From positions 124,001-188,000 of the forward strand of contig JAXLRH010000003.1 in NCBI GenBank assembly GCA_046331245.1: a stretch of DNA of 64,000 bases, read 5' to 3'. Positions 1 to 10,880 of the stretch are shown piece after piece. This stretch comes from SSF14 sp046331245 (GTDB lineage: Bacteria > Actinomycetota > Acidimicrobiia > Acidimicrobiales > Microtrichaceae). The position numbers and the translations under genes are program-made. Every line of letters begins with the position of its first letter. The stretch's first letter is position 1. The notes under the pieces are model-generated. The model made no database searches. It had not been told where the DNA came from and saw only the letters and a program-made list of their open reading frames with translations.

Positions 1-848
1 GGATCGATGTTGATGTGGAGCTGGTCGAGCTGCACCTTCGTGAGCTGACCCAGCTGGCCCTGCTGCTCGGGCGTGAGGCCCTTGAGCAACGCGAGGACGA
101 GCAGCGGCATCTGGTCCTTCGTGAGCTTCGACAGGTCGAGGTGCTCGAGATCGAGGCCGGCGAGGGGGTTGGCGGACGCCGCCGACTGCGCGCTGCCCAC
201 CGACGCGAGGAGCGCCTGCAGTTGCTTGACCTGGTCGGAGCCCAGGGCTCCGGCCACGGTCTTCGCGAGCGCCGCCGGGTCGAGGCCCACCAGCTTGGCG
301 GCATCGAGCCCCTGCGCCGACGCGAGCAGCGACGCCAGCTGGCTCTGGACGCCGCCGGTGCCGACCCCCTGGCCGGCGGCGAGCAGCGCGAGAAGCGTCG
401 CCTGGTCGAGGCACGGAGCGACCGACATGACGAGGCGGTTGGTCGCATCGGGCGTGAGGCCGGCGGTGGCGGCCGACGCAGTGGCCCCCGACGGGTTGGT
501 GAGCCCACCGATGAGGGCGGACACGTCGGCGGCGGTCTGCGGGTTGGCCGAGACGCCGTCGTAGATGCATCCGGCCTGGGTGGCGGTGAGGCCCGTGGAC
601 ACGAGCGCCGCGACGACGACGTCACGGGAGGGGAGGGCGGGTGTCGCCGCCTTGGTCCCGGTCGCACCGATCGGGATGGCCGACGGCGTGAGGGCGCGTC
701 CGTTCTCCCGGGCCGCCTTGGTGGAGCGGGCGAGGCGTGCTCCCTCACGGATCCAGTGAGGGACCGAGGTCGCCGTGACCCCGTCGGAGGCCGACGCGCC
801 GTCGTAGTCGGCGCTCGCGGAACAGCCCGCGGATGAGGGAGACCGCAT
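1..848 (-). CDS. Partial secreted lipoprotein of unknown function (runs off left edge)
   Basis: A minus-strand frame without stops runs from an ATG at 848 to the left edge. The product is rich in Ala, Leu, Gly and Gln, with a C-terminal part (about 90-1) of Leu/Gln-rich helices. Near the N-terminus it reads SSAGC, a usable lipobox, but only eight residues precede the Cys, too few for a signal peptide. A second ATG at 880, in another frame, encodes MKFRSTAVAALCGL, a good n-region plus hydrophobic core. Joining the two by a one-base shift near 836-846 would give a normal lipoprotein signal, so either a frameshift or a sequence error lies here. No family recognised. Codon pattern (GC3-rich) supports this strand over the plus-strand alternatives. 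Confidence 0.6.
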   Translation of the reverse strand, partial: MRSPSSAGCSASADYDGASASDGVTATSVPHWIREGARLARSTKAARENGRALTPSAIPIGATGTKAATPALPSRDVVVAALVSTGLTATQAGCIYDGVSANPQTAADVSALIGGLTNPSGATASAATAGLTPDATNRLVMSVAPCLDQATLLALLAAGQGVGTGGVQSQLASLLASAQGLDAAKLVGLDPAALAKTVAGALGSDQVKQLQALLASVGSAQSAASANPLAGLDLEHLDLSKLTKDQMPLLVLALLKGLTPEQQGQLGQLTKVQLDQLHINID

Positions 849-941
849 AGTGCGGCGACGGCGGTCGATCGGAACTTCATCTCGATGAATCTGACCTCAT
901 TCCCGCCCGAAACACAAGCCGTCGCCTCCCACCGCCGCCGG

Positions 942-947
942 TAGCAT
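942..947 (+). promoter_or_regulatory. -10 box TAGCAT for leaderless VIT gene
   Basis: TAGCAT ends 6 bases before the GTG start at 954 and there is no Shine-Dalgarno sequence, the arrangement expected of a leaderless actinobacterial transcript. Inferred from sequence only. Confidence 0.5.
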
Positions 948-953
948 GTCGCC

Positions 954-1652
954 GTGTCGCCCTCCCGTCCCCACGCCTCGTCGGAGAACCACCAGTCGCA
1001 CCGGGCGGTGTGGCTGCGGGCGGCGGTGCTGGGCGCCGACGACGGCATCGTGTCCACCGCCTCGCTCATGATCGGCGTCGCCGCCACGCAGGCCAAGGCG
1101 AGCGCCGTGATCACGGCCGGCATCGCCGGGCTCGCCGCCGGCGCCCTGTCGATGGCGGCGGGGGAATACGTGTCGGTCAGCTCGCAGCGCGACACCGAGC
1201 GGTCCGACCTGCAGAAGGAGCGGCGCGAGCTCATCGAGTTCCCCGAGGCCGAGCTGCGGGAGCTCACCGAGATCTACGTCGGTCGCGGCCTCGACCGCGA
1301 GCTCGCCGGGCAGGTCGCGCATCAGCTGCACGAGCACGACGCCCTCGGCGCCCACATCCGCGACGAGCTGCGCCTCGACCCGAACGATCTCGCCAATCCG
1401 GTGCAGGCCGCGGTGACGTCGGCCCTGGCGTTCTGCGCGGGAGCACTCGTCCCCCTCGTGGTCGGCTTCGTCACCACCCGGCCGTGGATCATCGCGCTCG
1501 TCGCGCTCCTCACCCTGGGCCTGCTGGGCATCGCCGGCGCCCGTGTCGGCGGCGCCGATCAGCGACGTGCCGCGCTCCGCGTCCTCGTCGGAGGCGGGCT
1601 CGCCATGGGGGTGACCGCCCTCATCGGCTCGCTCGTGGGCGGGGTCGTCTGA
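954..1652 (+). CDS. VIT family (VIT1/CCC1-like) transporter
   Basis: 232-residue integral membrane protein of the VIT1/CCC1 family, whose characterised members move Fe2+ or Mn2+ out of the cytoplasm. The first membrane hairpin carries the family signature: DDGIVSTASL at about residues 29-38, then a second helix ending in AGEYVSVSSQRD at about 69-80. A cytosolic acidic helical region (about 80-145, many Glu/Asp/His) follows, as in the metal-binding domain of VIT proteins, then three C-terminal helices. Start is GTG at 954; an ATG at 946 is out of frame. Monocistronic; the neighbour ends convergently 16 bases downstream. The substrate metal is inferred from the family. Confidence 0.9.
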   Translation: MSPSRPHASSENHQSHRAVWLRAAVLGADDGIVSTASLMIGVAATQAKASAVITAGIAGLAAGALSMAAGEYVSVSSQRDTERSDLQKERRELIEFPEAELRELTEIYVGRGLDRELAGQVAHQLHEHDALGAHIRDELRLDPNDLANPVQAAVTSALAFCAGALVPLVVGFVTTRPWIIALVALLTLGLLGIAGARVGGADQRRAALRVLVGGGLAMGVTALIGSLVGGVV

Positions 1653-1668
1653 CCTCACGCGTCTCCGC

Positions 1669-3387
1669 TCAGGCCACCTCGACCTCGATGGTGTGGTGGC
1701 CGGTTGCGCCGTTCGGGGCGACATCGGTGCGCTCCGCCGGCTGCGTGGCGCCGTCGTCGTCGGTGGCGCGCACGGCGATCGTGTGGCTGCCCCGCCGGGC
1801 ATCCCACTCGAGCACCCACTGGCGCCACGTGTCGATCGTGTACTCGTCGGCCAACCGCGCCTCGACCCACGGGCCGTCGTCGATGCGGACCTCCACCTTC
1901 GCGATGCCGCGGTGCTGGGCGAACGCGATGCCGGCGACCGCGACCTTCCCGGCCTGCACCGACGCGCCGTTCGACGGGACGTCGATGCGGGACTGGGTCT
2001 TCACCGGGCCGTCCTTCGACCAGCCGCGCGGGATCCAGTAGCCGTCGAAGTCGTCGAGGCCGACGAGCTCGATGTCGGTGAGCCACTTGGTGGCCGACAC
2101 GTAGCCGTACAGACCCGGCACCACGAGGCGAACCGGGAACCCGTGCTCGATGGGCAGGGGCTCGCCGTTCATGCCGATGGCGACGATCGCGTCGCGGCCG
2201 TCCATCGCGAGCTTCGTGGGAAAGCCGCAGGTCCACCCGTCGACCGACGTCATCGCCACCTGCGTGCCCTCCGGGCGGACGCCCACCTCCTCGAGCAGCT
2301 CGGCGAGGGGCACTCCGATGAACTTGGCGTTGCCCACGAGGTTGCCGCCGACCTCGTTCGAGACGCAGCACAGGGTGACGTAGCGCTCGACGACGTGGCG
2401 ATCGAGCAGCTGGTCGTAGGTGAGCGAGAGCGGTGTGTCGACGGCACCGTGGATCGTGAGCCGCCAGTCGTCGAGCGTCACCCGAGGCGCCACGTACGCG
2501 GTGTCGATGCGGTAGAAGTCGCCGTTGGGCGTGACGAACGGGGTGACGCCGGGGTCGGCGGTCGCGCCCGGGCCCGGTGCGGGCGCCGCGTCGGGCGACC
2601 CGGCCCGCACCTTCGGGAACTTGGCCGTCGCCGCGACGACCGACCGGTCGTCGGCGCGGTTGATCGCGCCGGCCACCCCCGCCATCACCGCGGTGCCGGC
2701 CCACAGGCCACCGGCCCTCCGCACGAACTGCCGCCGGTCGACGGGCGCCTCCCACCGGTGGATGACCATCGGTTCGGCGACCGGTGCATCCGGCTCGCCG
2801 GTCGACTGGCCGGCCGGTCCTGCGTCGGAGGGCGACGTGGTGAACTCGACGGAGCGCATCGGGATCGGCACGAGACGAGGCCCGGGCTTGCCGACGAACG
2901 GCACCAGCACCGCGAACGCGACGTAGGCGGCGAGCGCGCTGGCGCCGGCCGCGAAGAGCTCTCCGGGCCCGACCTCCTTGACCGCCATGAGGCCGACGAC
3001 CGTGAAGACCACGATGCCGGCGGGCACCAGCCAGCGGCGGCGTGTCGCATGGTGCGCGATCAGCGACGCGCACACCGTGAGGATCACGACGATGCCGATG
3101 CCGAGCACGAGCTTGTCGTCGGTGCCGAACGTGGAGATCGCCCACTTCCGGACGCCCTGCGGAACCGAGTCGATGACCTGCCGGGCGACGCCGGCGACGG
3201 GCGAGTCGACCGCCGTGATCGCCCCGACGAGGCTGCCCGCGGCGGTGGAGCCGAGGGCCACCACGGCGCCCGTGGTGATCGCACGGCTGTGCCGCTTGAG
3301 CCAGCCGAGACCGGTGACCGGGTCGTCCGGATCGACGTCGCCCGACTCGCCCCGTCCGACGGTGCGGGGTGGGTCGACGGCGGTCAT
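1669..3387 (-). CDS. Membrane-anchored molybdopterin oxidoreductase (sulfite oxidase family)
   Basis: 572-residue protein. Residues about 36-58, 94-110, 121-135 and 145-166 are hydrophobic helices; residues 218-224 read RRQFVRR followed by a hydrophobic stretch, a twin-arginine-like motif placed internally. The rest (about 285-572) is the sulfite oxidase fold: molybdopterin domain with the Mo-ligating Cys in CVSNEVGG (Cys341 region), then the Mo-co dimerisation domain containing VKTQSRIDVP and a C-terminal Ig-like strand set. This class oxidises or reduces small oxyanions or S/N-oxides, with the catalytic domain outside the membrane. Starts 4 bases after gcvP on the same strand; a CAGACT box six bases upstream could also start a leaderless transcript. 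Substrate unknown. Confidence 0.88.
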   Translation of the reverse strand: MTAVDPPRTVGRGESGDVDPDDPVTGLGWLKRHSRAITTGAVVALGSTAAGSLVGAITAVDSPVAGVARQVIDSVPQGVRKWAISTFGTDDKLVLGIGIVVILTVCASLIAHHATRRRWLVPAGIVVFTVVGLMAVKEVGPGELFAAGASALAAYVAFAVLVPFVGKPGPRLVPIPMRSVEFTTSPSDAGPAGQSTGEPDAPVAEPMVIHRWEAPVDRRQFVRRAGGLWAGTAVMAGVAGAINRADDRSVVAATAKFPKVRAGSPDAAPAPGPGATADPGVTPFVTPNGDFYRIDTAYVAPRVTLDDWRLTIHGAVDTPLSLTYDQLLDRHVVERYVTLCCVSNEVGGNLVGNAKFIGVPLAELLEEVGVRPEGTQVAMTSVDGWTCGFPTKLAMDGRDAIVAIGMNGEPLPIEHGFPVRLVVPGLYGYVSATKWLTDIELVGLDDFDGYWIPRGWSKDGPVKTQSRIDVPSNGASVQAGKVAVAGIAFAQHRGIAKVEVRIDDGPWVEARLADEYTIDTWRQWVLEWDARRGSHTIAVRATDDDGATQPAERTDVAPNGATGHHTIEVEVA

Positions 3388-3391
3388 GGGG

Positions 3392-6229
<2,838 letters not shown>

Positions 6230-6269
6230 GGCGAACTCCGTGGGGTTCCCCTCTGTCGTCGCGCCCGGG

Positions 6270-6370
6270 GGAGCGGCTCCAGAGTTGCCTAGTTCGGGCG
6301 GTCCAGGGACCTGAGAGATTCCGGGGTGTTGCTCCTTCGGTGCCCGGCGTACCGGGGCTCTCCCGCCCGA
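6270..6370 (-). ncRNA. Glycine riboswitch (single aptamer) upstream of gcvP
   Basis: Read on the minus strand, this leader has the conserved glycine-aptamer blocks in order: GGGAGAGC (about 6366-6359), CCGAAGGAGCAA (about 6342-6331), GGAATCTCTCAGG (about 6325-6313) and ACTCTGGAG (about 6285-6277). GGGAGAG pairs with CTCTC to close the P1-like stem. The last block lies about 48 bases before the gcvP ATG, which places the expression platform next to the ribosome binding region. Only one aptamer copy is visible. No terminator U-run is evident, so translational control is more likely than termination (inference). Confidence 0.9.
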
Positions 6371-6405
6371 TGTCAACGGCGTCGGTTGTCGCCGCTCACG
6401 TTAGC

Positions 6406-7167
6406 TCAGTCGAGGAGGTCCGGTTCCTGGTCGGTGATCCAGGTCCACAGCGGGTGGAACTGGAACATGCCCGCCACCTCGGTGCCCACCTGCGAGTAGG
6501 TGAGGGCCGCCACCTCCGGCTCGATCACCTTCGGCGTGCCGGCGGCCATCGCTGCGAGCTGCACCTCGCAGGTGCGCTCCATCGTGATGAACCACCACAC
6601 CGCGGCGTCGACGGACGCGCCGACGGTGAGCAGCCCGTGGTTCTGCAGGATCGCGGCCTTGTGCTTGCCGAGCGCCCCGGCGATGCGGTCGCCCTCCGAC
6701 GTGTCGTTGACGACGCCGGTGAAGTCGTCGAACACGTCGTGGTCGTCGAAGAACGCGCAGGAGTCCTGGGTGATCGCGTCGAGCCGGCGTCCGAGCGTGG
6801 AGAACGCCCGGCCGTAGCGCGAGTGGGAGTGCGCGGCGGCCGTGATGTCGGGCCGAGCGGCGTGCACCCGCGAGTGGATCGCGAAGGCGGCGCGGTTGAC
6901 CGGCCAGTCGCCCTCGACGACCTCGCCGTCGTGGTTCACGAGGATGAGGTCGGATGCCCGGATCTGGCGGAAGCTCATGCCGAACGGGTTGACCCAGAAG
7001 CAGTCGGCGCGCTCGGGATCGCGGGCCGTGATGTGGCCGGCCACACCCTCGTCGAACCCGAAGCGGCCGAAGAGGCGGAACCCGGCCGCGAGGCGCTGCT
7101 TGAGGTGGAGGCGCTCCGCCTCGACCGAGTCGAAGGTCGGGAACGAGAACGGGACGGGTCGGCTCAT
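6406..7167 (-). CDS. Class II aldolase/adducin family protein
   Basis: 253-residue protein with the class II aldolase/adducin fold. The metal-binding pair is AAHSHSRYG (about 112-120) and a later His in LQNHGLLTVG (about 180-189); GHITARDP near residue 44 is the usual substrate-phosphate or carboxylate loop. Characterised relatives are fuculose/rhamnulose-phosphate aldolases and decarboxylases, but many actinobacterial members act on unknown substrates, so no reaction is assigned. It starts 33 bases after the serine hydrolase on the same strand, with GGGAGC as ribosome binding site. gcvP downstream has its own leader. Confidence 0.88.
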   Translation of the reverse strand: MSRPVPFSFPTFDSVEAERLHLKQRLAAGFRLFGRFGFDEGVAGHITARDPERADCFWVNPFGMSFRQIRASDLILVNHDGEVVEGDWPVNRAAFAIHSRVHAARPDITAAAHSHSRYGRAFSTLGRRLDAITQDSCAFFDDHDVFDDFTGVVNDTSEGDRIAGALGKHKAAILQNHGLLTVGASVDAAVWWFITMERTCEVQLAAMAAGTPKVIEPEVAALTYSQVGTEVAGMFQFHPLWTWITDQEPDLLD

Positions 7168-7200
7168 GGTTGCTCCCAGCGGACGGCGGGTCGGGGGCCC

Positions 7201-8247
7201 TCAGGTGAAGGCGTCGATGACGTCACGATAGAAGGCGAACAGGGCCGGACGGTGCGCGATGGGCGACTTGCCGAGCCGTACGAGCACGAGGTCGAGGGCC
7301 GGCACCACGGCGACGAGCTGACCCTCGTAGCCCTGCGCGGCGAACGTGCCGTGCTCGTCGCCCCACACCCACCAGAACGCGCCGTAGAACTGGCCGTCCT
7401 CCTCGTCGACCGACCGTGCCGTGCGCGCCTGGTCCACCCAGCCCTCCGGCAGGATCCGCCGGCCCTCCCACACGCCGTCGCGGAGGTAGAGCAGGCCGAA
7501 GCGCGCAAAGTCGCGAGCGGTCGCGTACACGTACGACGACCCGACCATCGTGCCCGCACCGTCGTAGTGCGGCGTGGCCGAGGTCATGCCGAGCGGGCCG
7601 AAGAGGCGGGAGCGGAGCAGTGCGTCCGTGCCGGCCCGGTCGAGGCCGTAGGCCTGGGACACGGCGCGGCTCACGATGTTGGTCGACCCCGACGAGTAGT
7701 TGAACACCGTGTCGACGGGCGCCGCGAGCTCCTGGGTCGCGGCGTAGTGCGCCATGTCGGCGGCGCCGCTGCCGAACAGCATCTCGAGGCAGTGCGAGGT
7801 GCCGGCGTCGACGTAGTCCTCGTTGAACTCGAGGCCCGATCGCATCGCCATGAGGTGGCGGAGCGTGATGCCGTGCCGCGGGTCGGCGGGGTCGGTCCAC
7901 TCCGGCGCCGCCGGCGCGGCGTCGATGTCGATCACACCGTCGCCGGTGGCGAGGCCGACCGCCGCCTGGGTGATGGACTTCGCCACCGACCAGCTCGTGA
8001 GCGCGGTCGTGGCCGTGACGTGCGGGCCGTACCGCTCGGCCACGATGCGGCCGCCCTGGGCGGCGACGAACGCCAGGCTCGACGCCAGCTCGGGGTTGGG
8101 GTTCACGTCGAACGCCCGGTCGAGCACCAGGTCGAGCCGTTCCGGATCGCCGGTGAGCATCGGGCCGGTGGCCCAGGTGAGGGTCGGCCACGACACGCCG
8201 GCGGGCTGAGCCGGCAGCGGGATCGAGGCGGTGGGGAGATCGGTCAT
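7201..8247 (-). CDS. Serine hydrolase, beta-lactamase class C / esterase family
   Basis: 348 residues. The catalytic SxxK is SVAK (Ser87-Lys90) and the Tyr motif is YSSGS further on, both typical of class C beta-lactamase-like esterases and DD-peptidase relatives. A C-terminal GYEGQLVAVVPALDLVLVRLG stretch provides the strand normally carrying the KTG-like motif, here without an obvious KTG. No signal peptide, so probably cytoplasmic, which argues for an esterase or amidohydrolase rather than an antibiotic-resistance enzyme. ATG at 8247 overlaps the TGA of the preceding gene (ATGA), indicating translational coupling; in-frame upstream codons exist but the overlap start is preferred. Confidence 0.87.
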   Translation of the reverse strand: MTDLPTASIPLPAQPAGVSWPTLTWATGPMLTGDPERLDLVLDRAFDVNPNPELASSLAFVAAQGGRIVAERYGPHVTATTALTSWSVAKSITQAAVGLATGDGVIDIDAAPAAPEWTDPADPRHGITLRHLMAMRSGLEFNEDYVDAGTSHCLEMLFGSGAADMAHYAATQELAAPVDTVFNYSSGSTNIVSRAVSQAYGLDRAGTDALLRSRLFGPLGMTSATPHYDGAGTMVGSSYVYATARDFARFGLLYLRDGVWEGRRILPEGWVDQARTARSVDEEDGQFYGAFWWVWGDEHGTFAAQGYEGQLVAVVPALDLVLVRLGKSPIAHRPALFAFYRDVIDAFT

Positions 8248-9098
8248 GCGAGCGGGCGACCGAACGGCAGCTCGGCGGCCCACGTGCGGAGGAAGTCCTC
8301 GGCCGCGTAGCAGGCGCCGAGGTAGGCGCCCTCGGAGTGGGTGAGCACGGGCGTGAGCGCCTCGGTGACGCGGCCGGCGACGTCGGCCTCGCCGGCGGCG
8401 GCGAGGAGCGGACCGGCGGCGGTCACGAAATCGGGCAGCACGGTGGCGCCGTTGCGGCCGGCCACCGCGAGGCCGCGAGCGGTGATGATCTGGCCCGCCG
8501 AGCCCACGATCGTGGCGCCGCCGAGCGCGCCGACGTTCTCGTGATCGAGGACCCCGGGCTTGGAACCGAGGACGGCGACGGCGGCGCCGGAGGCGAGGAG
8601 CTCGGCGAGGGGCAACGTGCGGGCATCCGACCCGGCGGCGGCGAACGCCGCGGTGACCGCGTCGGCGCCTGGCGACCCGGCCTCGACGGCGACGAGTGCG
8701 CTGTCGAGCGCGACGGTCGTCGCTGCGGCGGCGACCACGCCCGCGGCCAGCGCGTCGGTGTGGGGATCGACCGTCGCTCCCCAGGCGGCGAGGTCAGCGG
8801 CGGTGACGCCCTTGGCCGGCGCCAGCGTGAGGCTGCCGTCGACGACCTTCGGCGCGAGCTCGGAGACGAACGCAGCGACGGCGTCGTCGCGCCCGTCGCC
8901 CTCGGCGTTGATGCCGGCGGACGCGCCGGACGTGGCGATCCCGAACGACGCGTACGAGTAGGTGATCGATCGGGCCAGCGCCGTCGCGCCGTCCTGCAGG
9001 ATCTTGCGTGCGCACCGCACCACGCCGGTGGCCGCGGCCGCATCGGGGAGGTCGACGACGACGAACGCGTCGACGGTGGTCAATTTCGTGATCTGCAC
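8244..9098 (-). CDS. Glu/Leu/Phe/Val dehydrogenase-like protein (divergent)
   Basis: 284 residues from the GTG at 9098. The middle and C-terminal parts resemble the substrate-binding/Rossmann half of Glu/Leu/Phe/Val dehydrogenases: GGATIVGSAGQIIT and ATVLPDFVTAAGP (about 207-250) match the region where these enzymes discard deaminated products. The N-terminal region has VVRCARKILQDG and an Ala/Gly-rich segment. At under 300 residues it is shorter than typical amino-acid dehydrogenases (about 350-450), and the usual catalytic Lys motif is not evident. First gene of the set that continues into the serine hydrolase and aldolase. Family placement is tentative. Confidence 0.5.
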   Translation of the reverse strand: MQITKLTTVDAFVVVDLPDAAAATGVVRCARKILQDGATALARSITYSYASFGIATSGASAGINAEGDGRDDAVAAFVSELAPKVVDGSLTLAPAKGVTAADLAAWGATVDPHTDALAAGVVAAAATTVALDSALVAVEAGSPGADAVTAAFAAAGSDARTLPLAELLASGAAVAVLGSKPGVLDHENVGALGGATIVGSAGQIITARGLAVAGRNGATVLPDFVTAAGPLLAAAGEADVAGRVTEALTPVLTHSEGAYLGACYAAEDFLRTWAAELPFGRPLA

Positions 9099-9104
9099 GC
9101 CCGC

Positions 9105-9110
9105 ATTGTG
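9105..9110 (-). promoter_or_regulatory. -10 box CACAAT for the GLFV-like gene
   Basis: On the minus strand CACAAT ends 6 bases before the GTG at 9098, matching the leaderless spacing seen at many genes here. First base C rather than T, so weaker than others. Confidence 0.35.
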
Positions 9111-9221
9111 GCACGCCCGGCCGCGACGGCCGCCGACGACTGCCGCGCCTGGGGGCGGACAGCGAGGGGCCGTGAGAGCAGACCCCCCGAACTGCTCACA
9201 CGGCCCTTCGGTGTGGCGGTC

Positions 9222-9241
9222 AGCGGGCCGGAGCCCGCTGG
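9222..9241. other. Hairpin in the 9099-9371 intergenic region
   Basis: CAGCGGG and CCCGCTG form a perfect 7-bp stem around a 6-base loop. It lies between two minus-strand genes, downstream of the Dabb gene. No U-run follows, so it is a weak terminator candidate at best. The rest of this 273-base gap holds no convincing gene. Confidence 0.35.
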
Positions 9242-9317
9242 TGCTGACCGAACTCGGAAGCGGGGCGTCGGGGTGAGCCGTCGCCGGTGCTTCGAATGCG
9301 AACCATACCAAACTGCG

Positions 9318-9331
9318 GTGACATCTGTCAC
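9318..9331. promoter_or_regulatory. Perfect palindrome GTGACA-TC-TGTCAC
   Basis: Fourteen-base perfect inverted repeat 41 bases downstream of the Dabb stop codon and 220 bases upstream of the GLFV-like start. It could be an operator for a transcript entering the downstream genes. Its half site resembles, but is not identical to, the CGTCAC-W-GTGACG sites near 33271 and 33650. Confidence 0.35.
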
Positions 9332-9371
9332 GCGCGAAGCGATGGCGCGGCGCGGTGCGAGTCGATACCCG

Positions 9372-9665
9372 TCAGAGCTGCATCTGGATGGCGACGCGGC
9401 TGCCGAGCACGGGCACGATGCGGTCGGTGATCACCGCTCGGTGCACGGGATGGTCGCGGTAGACCTCGTAGGCGGCGCGGTCGTCGAAGTCCGCGACGAT
9501 GCCGATGTCCGCGTTCCCCTCGGCGAGGTGCTCGTCGGTGCCGAAGCGGTACTCCGCGATCTCGGGGATCGCGTCGGGGAGCGTCGCCAGCCCCTCGAGG
9601 ATGTTCGTGAGCGCTGACGTCGGCGCGTCGGCGTCGAGGGTGAGCAGGACGATGTGCCGGAACAT
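9372..9665 (-). CDS. Dabb (stress-responsive A/B barrel) domain protein
   Basis: 97-residue ferredoxin-like dimeric alpha/beta barrel protein. It opens with MFRHIVLLTL, and the C-terminal half has HPVHRAVITDRIVP, the usual Dabb ending. Members include stress-responsive proteins and some cyclases; no reaction can be assigned. Start ATG at 9665 fits the family N-terminus; a GAGACT box six bases upstream suggests leaderless expression. Upstream in-frame codons lack family similarity. Confidence 0.88.
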   Translation of the reverse strand: MFRHIVLLTLDADAPTSALTNILEGLATLPDAIPEIAEYRFGTDEHLAEGNADIGIVADFDDRAAYEVYRDHPVHRAVITDRIVPVLGSRVAIQMQL

Positions 9666-9852
9666 CGCGTCAGTCTCGCCCGAAACCGGTCCCGGACGCG
9701 AACATCCCGCCGGCACCAGTTCCGGCGGGAGGCTCTGTTGTGCACTGTGGTCTCCGGAAGCACCAGCCTTCGAGGAGAACATCCCAGCGAATATGTCGGG
9801 TAGACGCCTCAGGGTCGCGAAAGTCGCGAGAAATTCCGCGGCCGCTCCGGAG

Positions 9853-10587
9853 TCAGGCTCGCGACCGCGCCGGCGTCACCGAGTACGGCTGCTCGAGCAG
9901 GCGGTGGAACGGCATCTGGACGCGGTGCCCGTCGGGCGTCTCGACCTCGACGGACACGGCGTGGACGGCGACGACGAGCCCGTCCACGTCACTGCACGAG
10001 AGGTGGCGGCCGACCTTGACGTGGCTGCGCAGCGCACGGCCCGCGGCGATCTCGGCGGCGACCTGACGCCCGCCGAACGCGGTGAGCATCCCGACCACGA
10101 GCGTCGGCGCGCCCACCACGATGCCGAGGGCCAGGCTGAGGAGCGTGGTGTCCACGCCGAGCTGGCTCAGCGCCATCACCGCGCTCGCGCCGAGCACCGC
10201 GTAGCGCAGGCCCCGTTCGAGGTTGCGGTGCCGCACCCCCGAGGTGCGCACCGACGACTGAGCGACGGTGGCGGCGACGATGAGCGACACGGCGTAGCCG
10301 ACGATGAGGATGAGGCCACCGAGCATCAGGTTCGGGAACACCTCGATCACACGATCGGGGATCTGCTCGAACGCATGCCGGCTGGTGGACGCCACGGCCA
10401 CCAGCACGCCGATGGCGGCTGCCGCCCAGAACACGAACGTGCCCACGGGCCGAGCCATCTCGCGGATCTCCGGGGTGCGGTCCTCGCGTCCCATCGACGA
10501 GCGGATGATGCGGCCGGCGATCTCGCCGAGCAGCAGGCTCGAGGCCAGGGCGATGACCGCCACGATCCAATGGCTTCCCTCGATCAC
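9853..10587 (-). CDS. MscS-like membrane protein
   Basis: 244 residues with about five hydrophobic helices: roughly 4-26, 47-68, 83-108, 128-143 and 148-173. A short soluble domain follows (about 175-240) whose pattern, an HVKVGR-type entry, then DGLVVAVHAVSVEVETPDG and an MPFHRLLEQP ending, resembles the beta domain of small-conductance mechanosensitive channels. Starts with GTG overlapping the TGA of the upstream gene (GTGA), so it is translationally coupled to the sigma-factor operon. Could report on membrane tension or act as an osmotic valve; the link to the sigma factor is inferred from the operon only. Confidence 0.7.
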   Translation of the reverse strand: MIEGSHWIVAVIALASSLLLGEIAGRIIRSSMGREDRTPEIREMARPVGTFVFWAAAAIGVLVAVASTSRHAFEQIPDRVIEVFPNLMLGGLILIVGYAVSLIVAATVAQSSVRTSGVRHRNLERGLRYAVLGASAVMALSQLGVDTTLLSLALGIVVGAPTLVVGMLTAFGGRQVAAEIAAGRALRSHVKVGRHLSCSDVDGLVVAVHAVSVEVETPDGHRVQMPFHRLLEQPYSVTPARSRA

Positions 10588-10880
10588 GATCGGCTCACCT
10601 CCTCCTGCTCCTCCGTCGGCTCGGTCACGAGGAACCGCATGGTCTCCCATCCCACCGTCAGCAGCTCCGAGCACGTTCCCAGGAGGGATCGGCTGATGAG
10701 GCTGCTGGACACCTGGTGTCGGGTCCTCGTCTCCAGATCGGCAGGGGAGCGCAGAAGCTGAGCGAGCGACTCCTGCAGACCGGCGTCGGTCGCGGCCAGC
10801 TCCGCCTCGAGCTCCGGGCTGAGCTCGGGGCCGAGCTCGTGGTCCGGATCGTGCCGGGGATCGTGTCGGGGATCGTTCAT
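10584..10880 (-). CDS. Small acidic protein in ECF sigma operon (candidate sigma regulator)
   Basis: 98 residues, unrecognised. The N-terminus has the repeat DPRHDPRHDPDH, then an acidic helical stretch rich in Glu/Leu/Ala (about 17-50) and a more hydrophobic helix around LLGTCSELLTVGWETMRFL (about 66-84), ending in EPTEEQEE. There is no HxxxCxxC zinc motif of classical anti-sigma factors. ATG overlaps the stop of the sigma gene and its own TGA is overlapped by the next GTG, so all three genes are coupled. Position makes an anti-sigma or partner role plausible but unproven. Confidence 0.7.
   Translation of the reverse strand: MNDPRHDPRHDPDHELGPELSPELEAELAATDAGLQESLAQLLRSPADLETRTRHQVSSSLISRSLLGTCSELLTVGWETMRFLVTEPTEEQEEVSRS

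Noticed and set aside
15..836. Plus-strand open frame of about 273 codons at the left edge
   Set aside because: Charged, repetitive composition and opposite to the minus-strand lipoprotein frame that has lipobox and Leu-rich helices; shadow of it.
6230..6376. Extension of gcvP by 49 residues
   Set aside because: The extra stretch is the glycine aptamer, with conserved RNA blocks, not protein.
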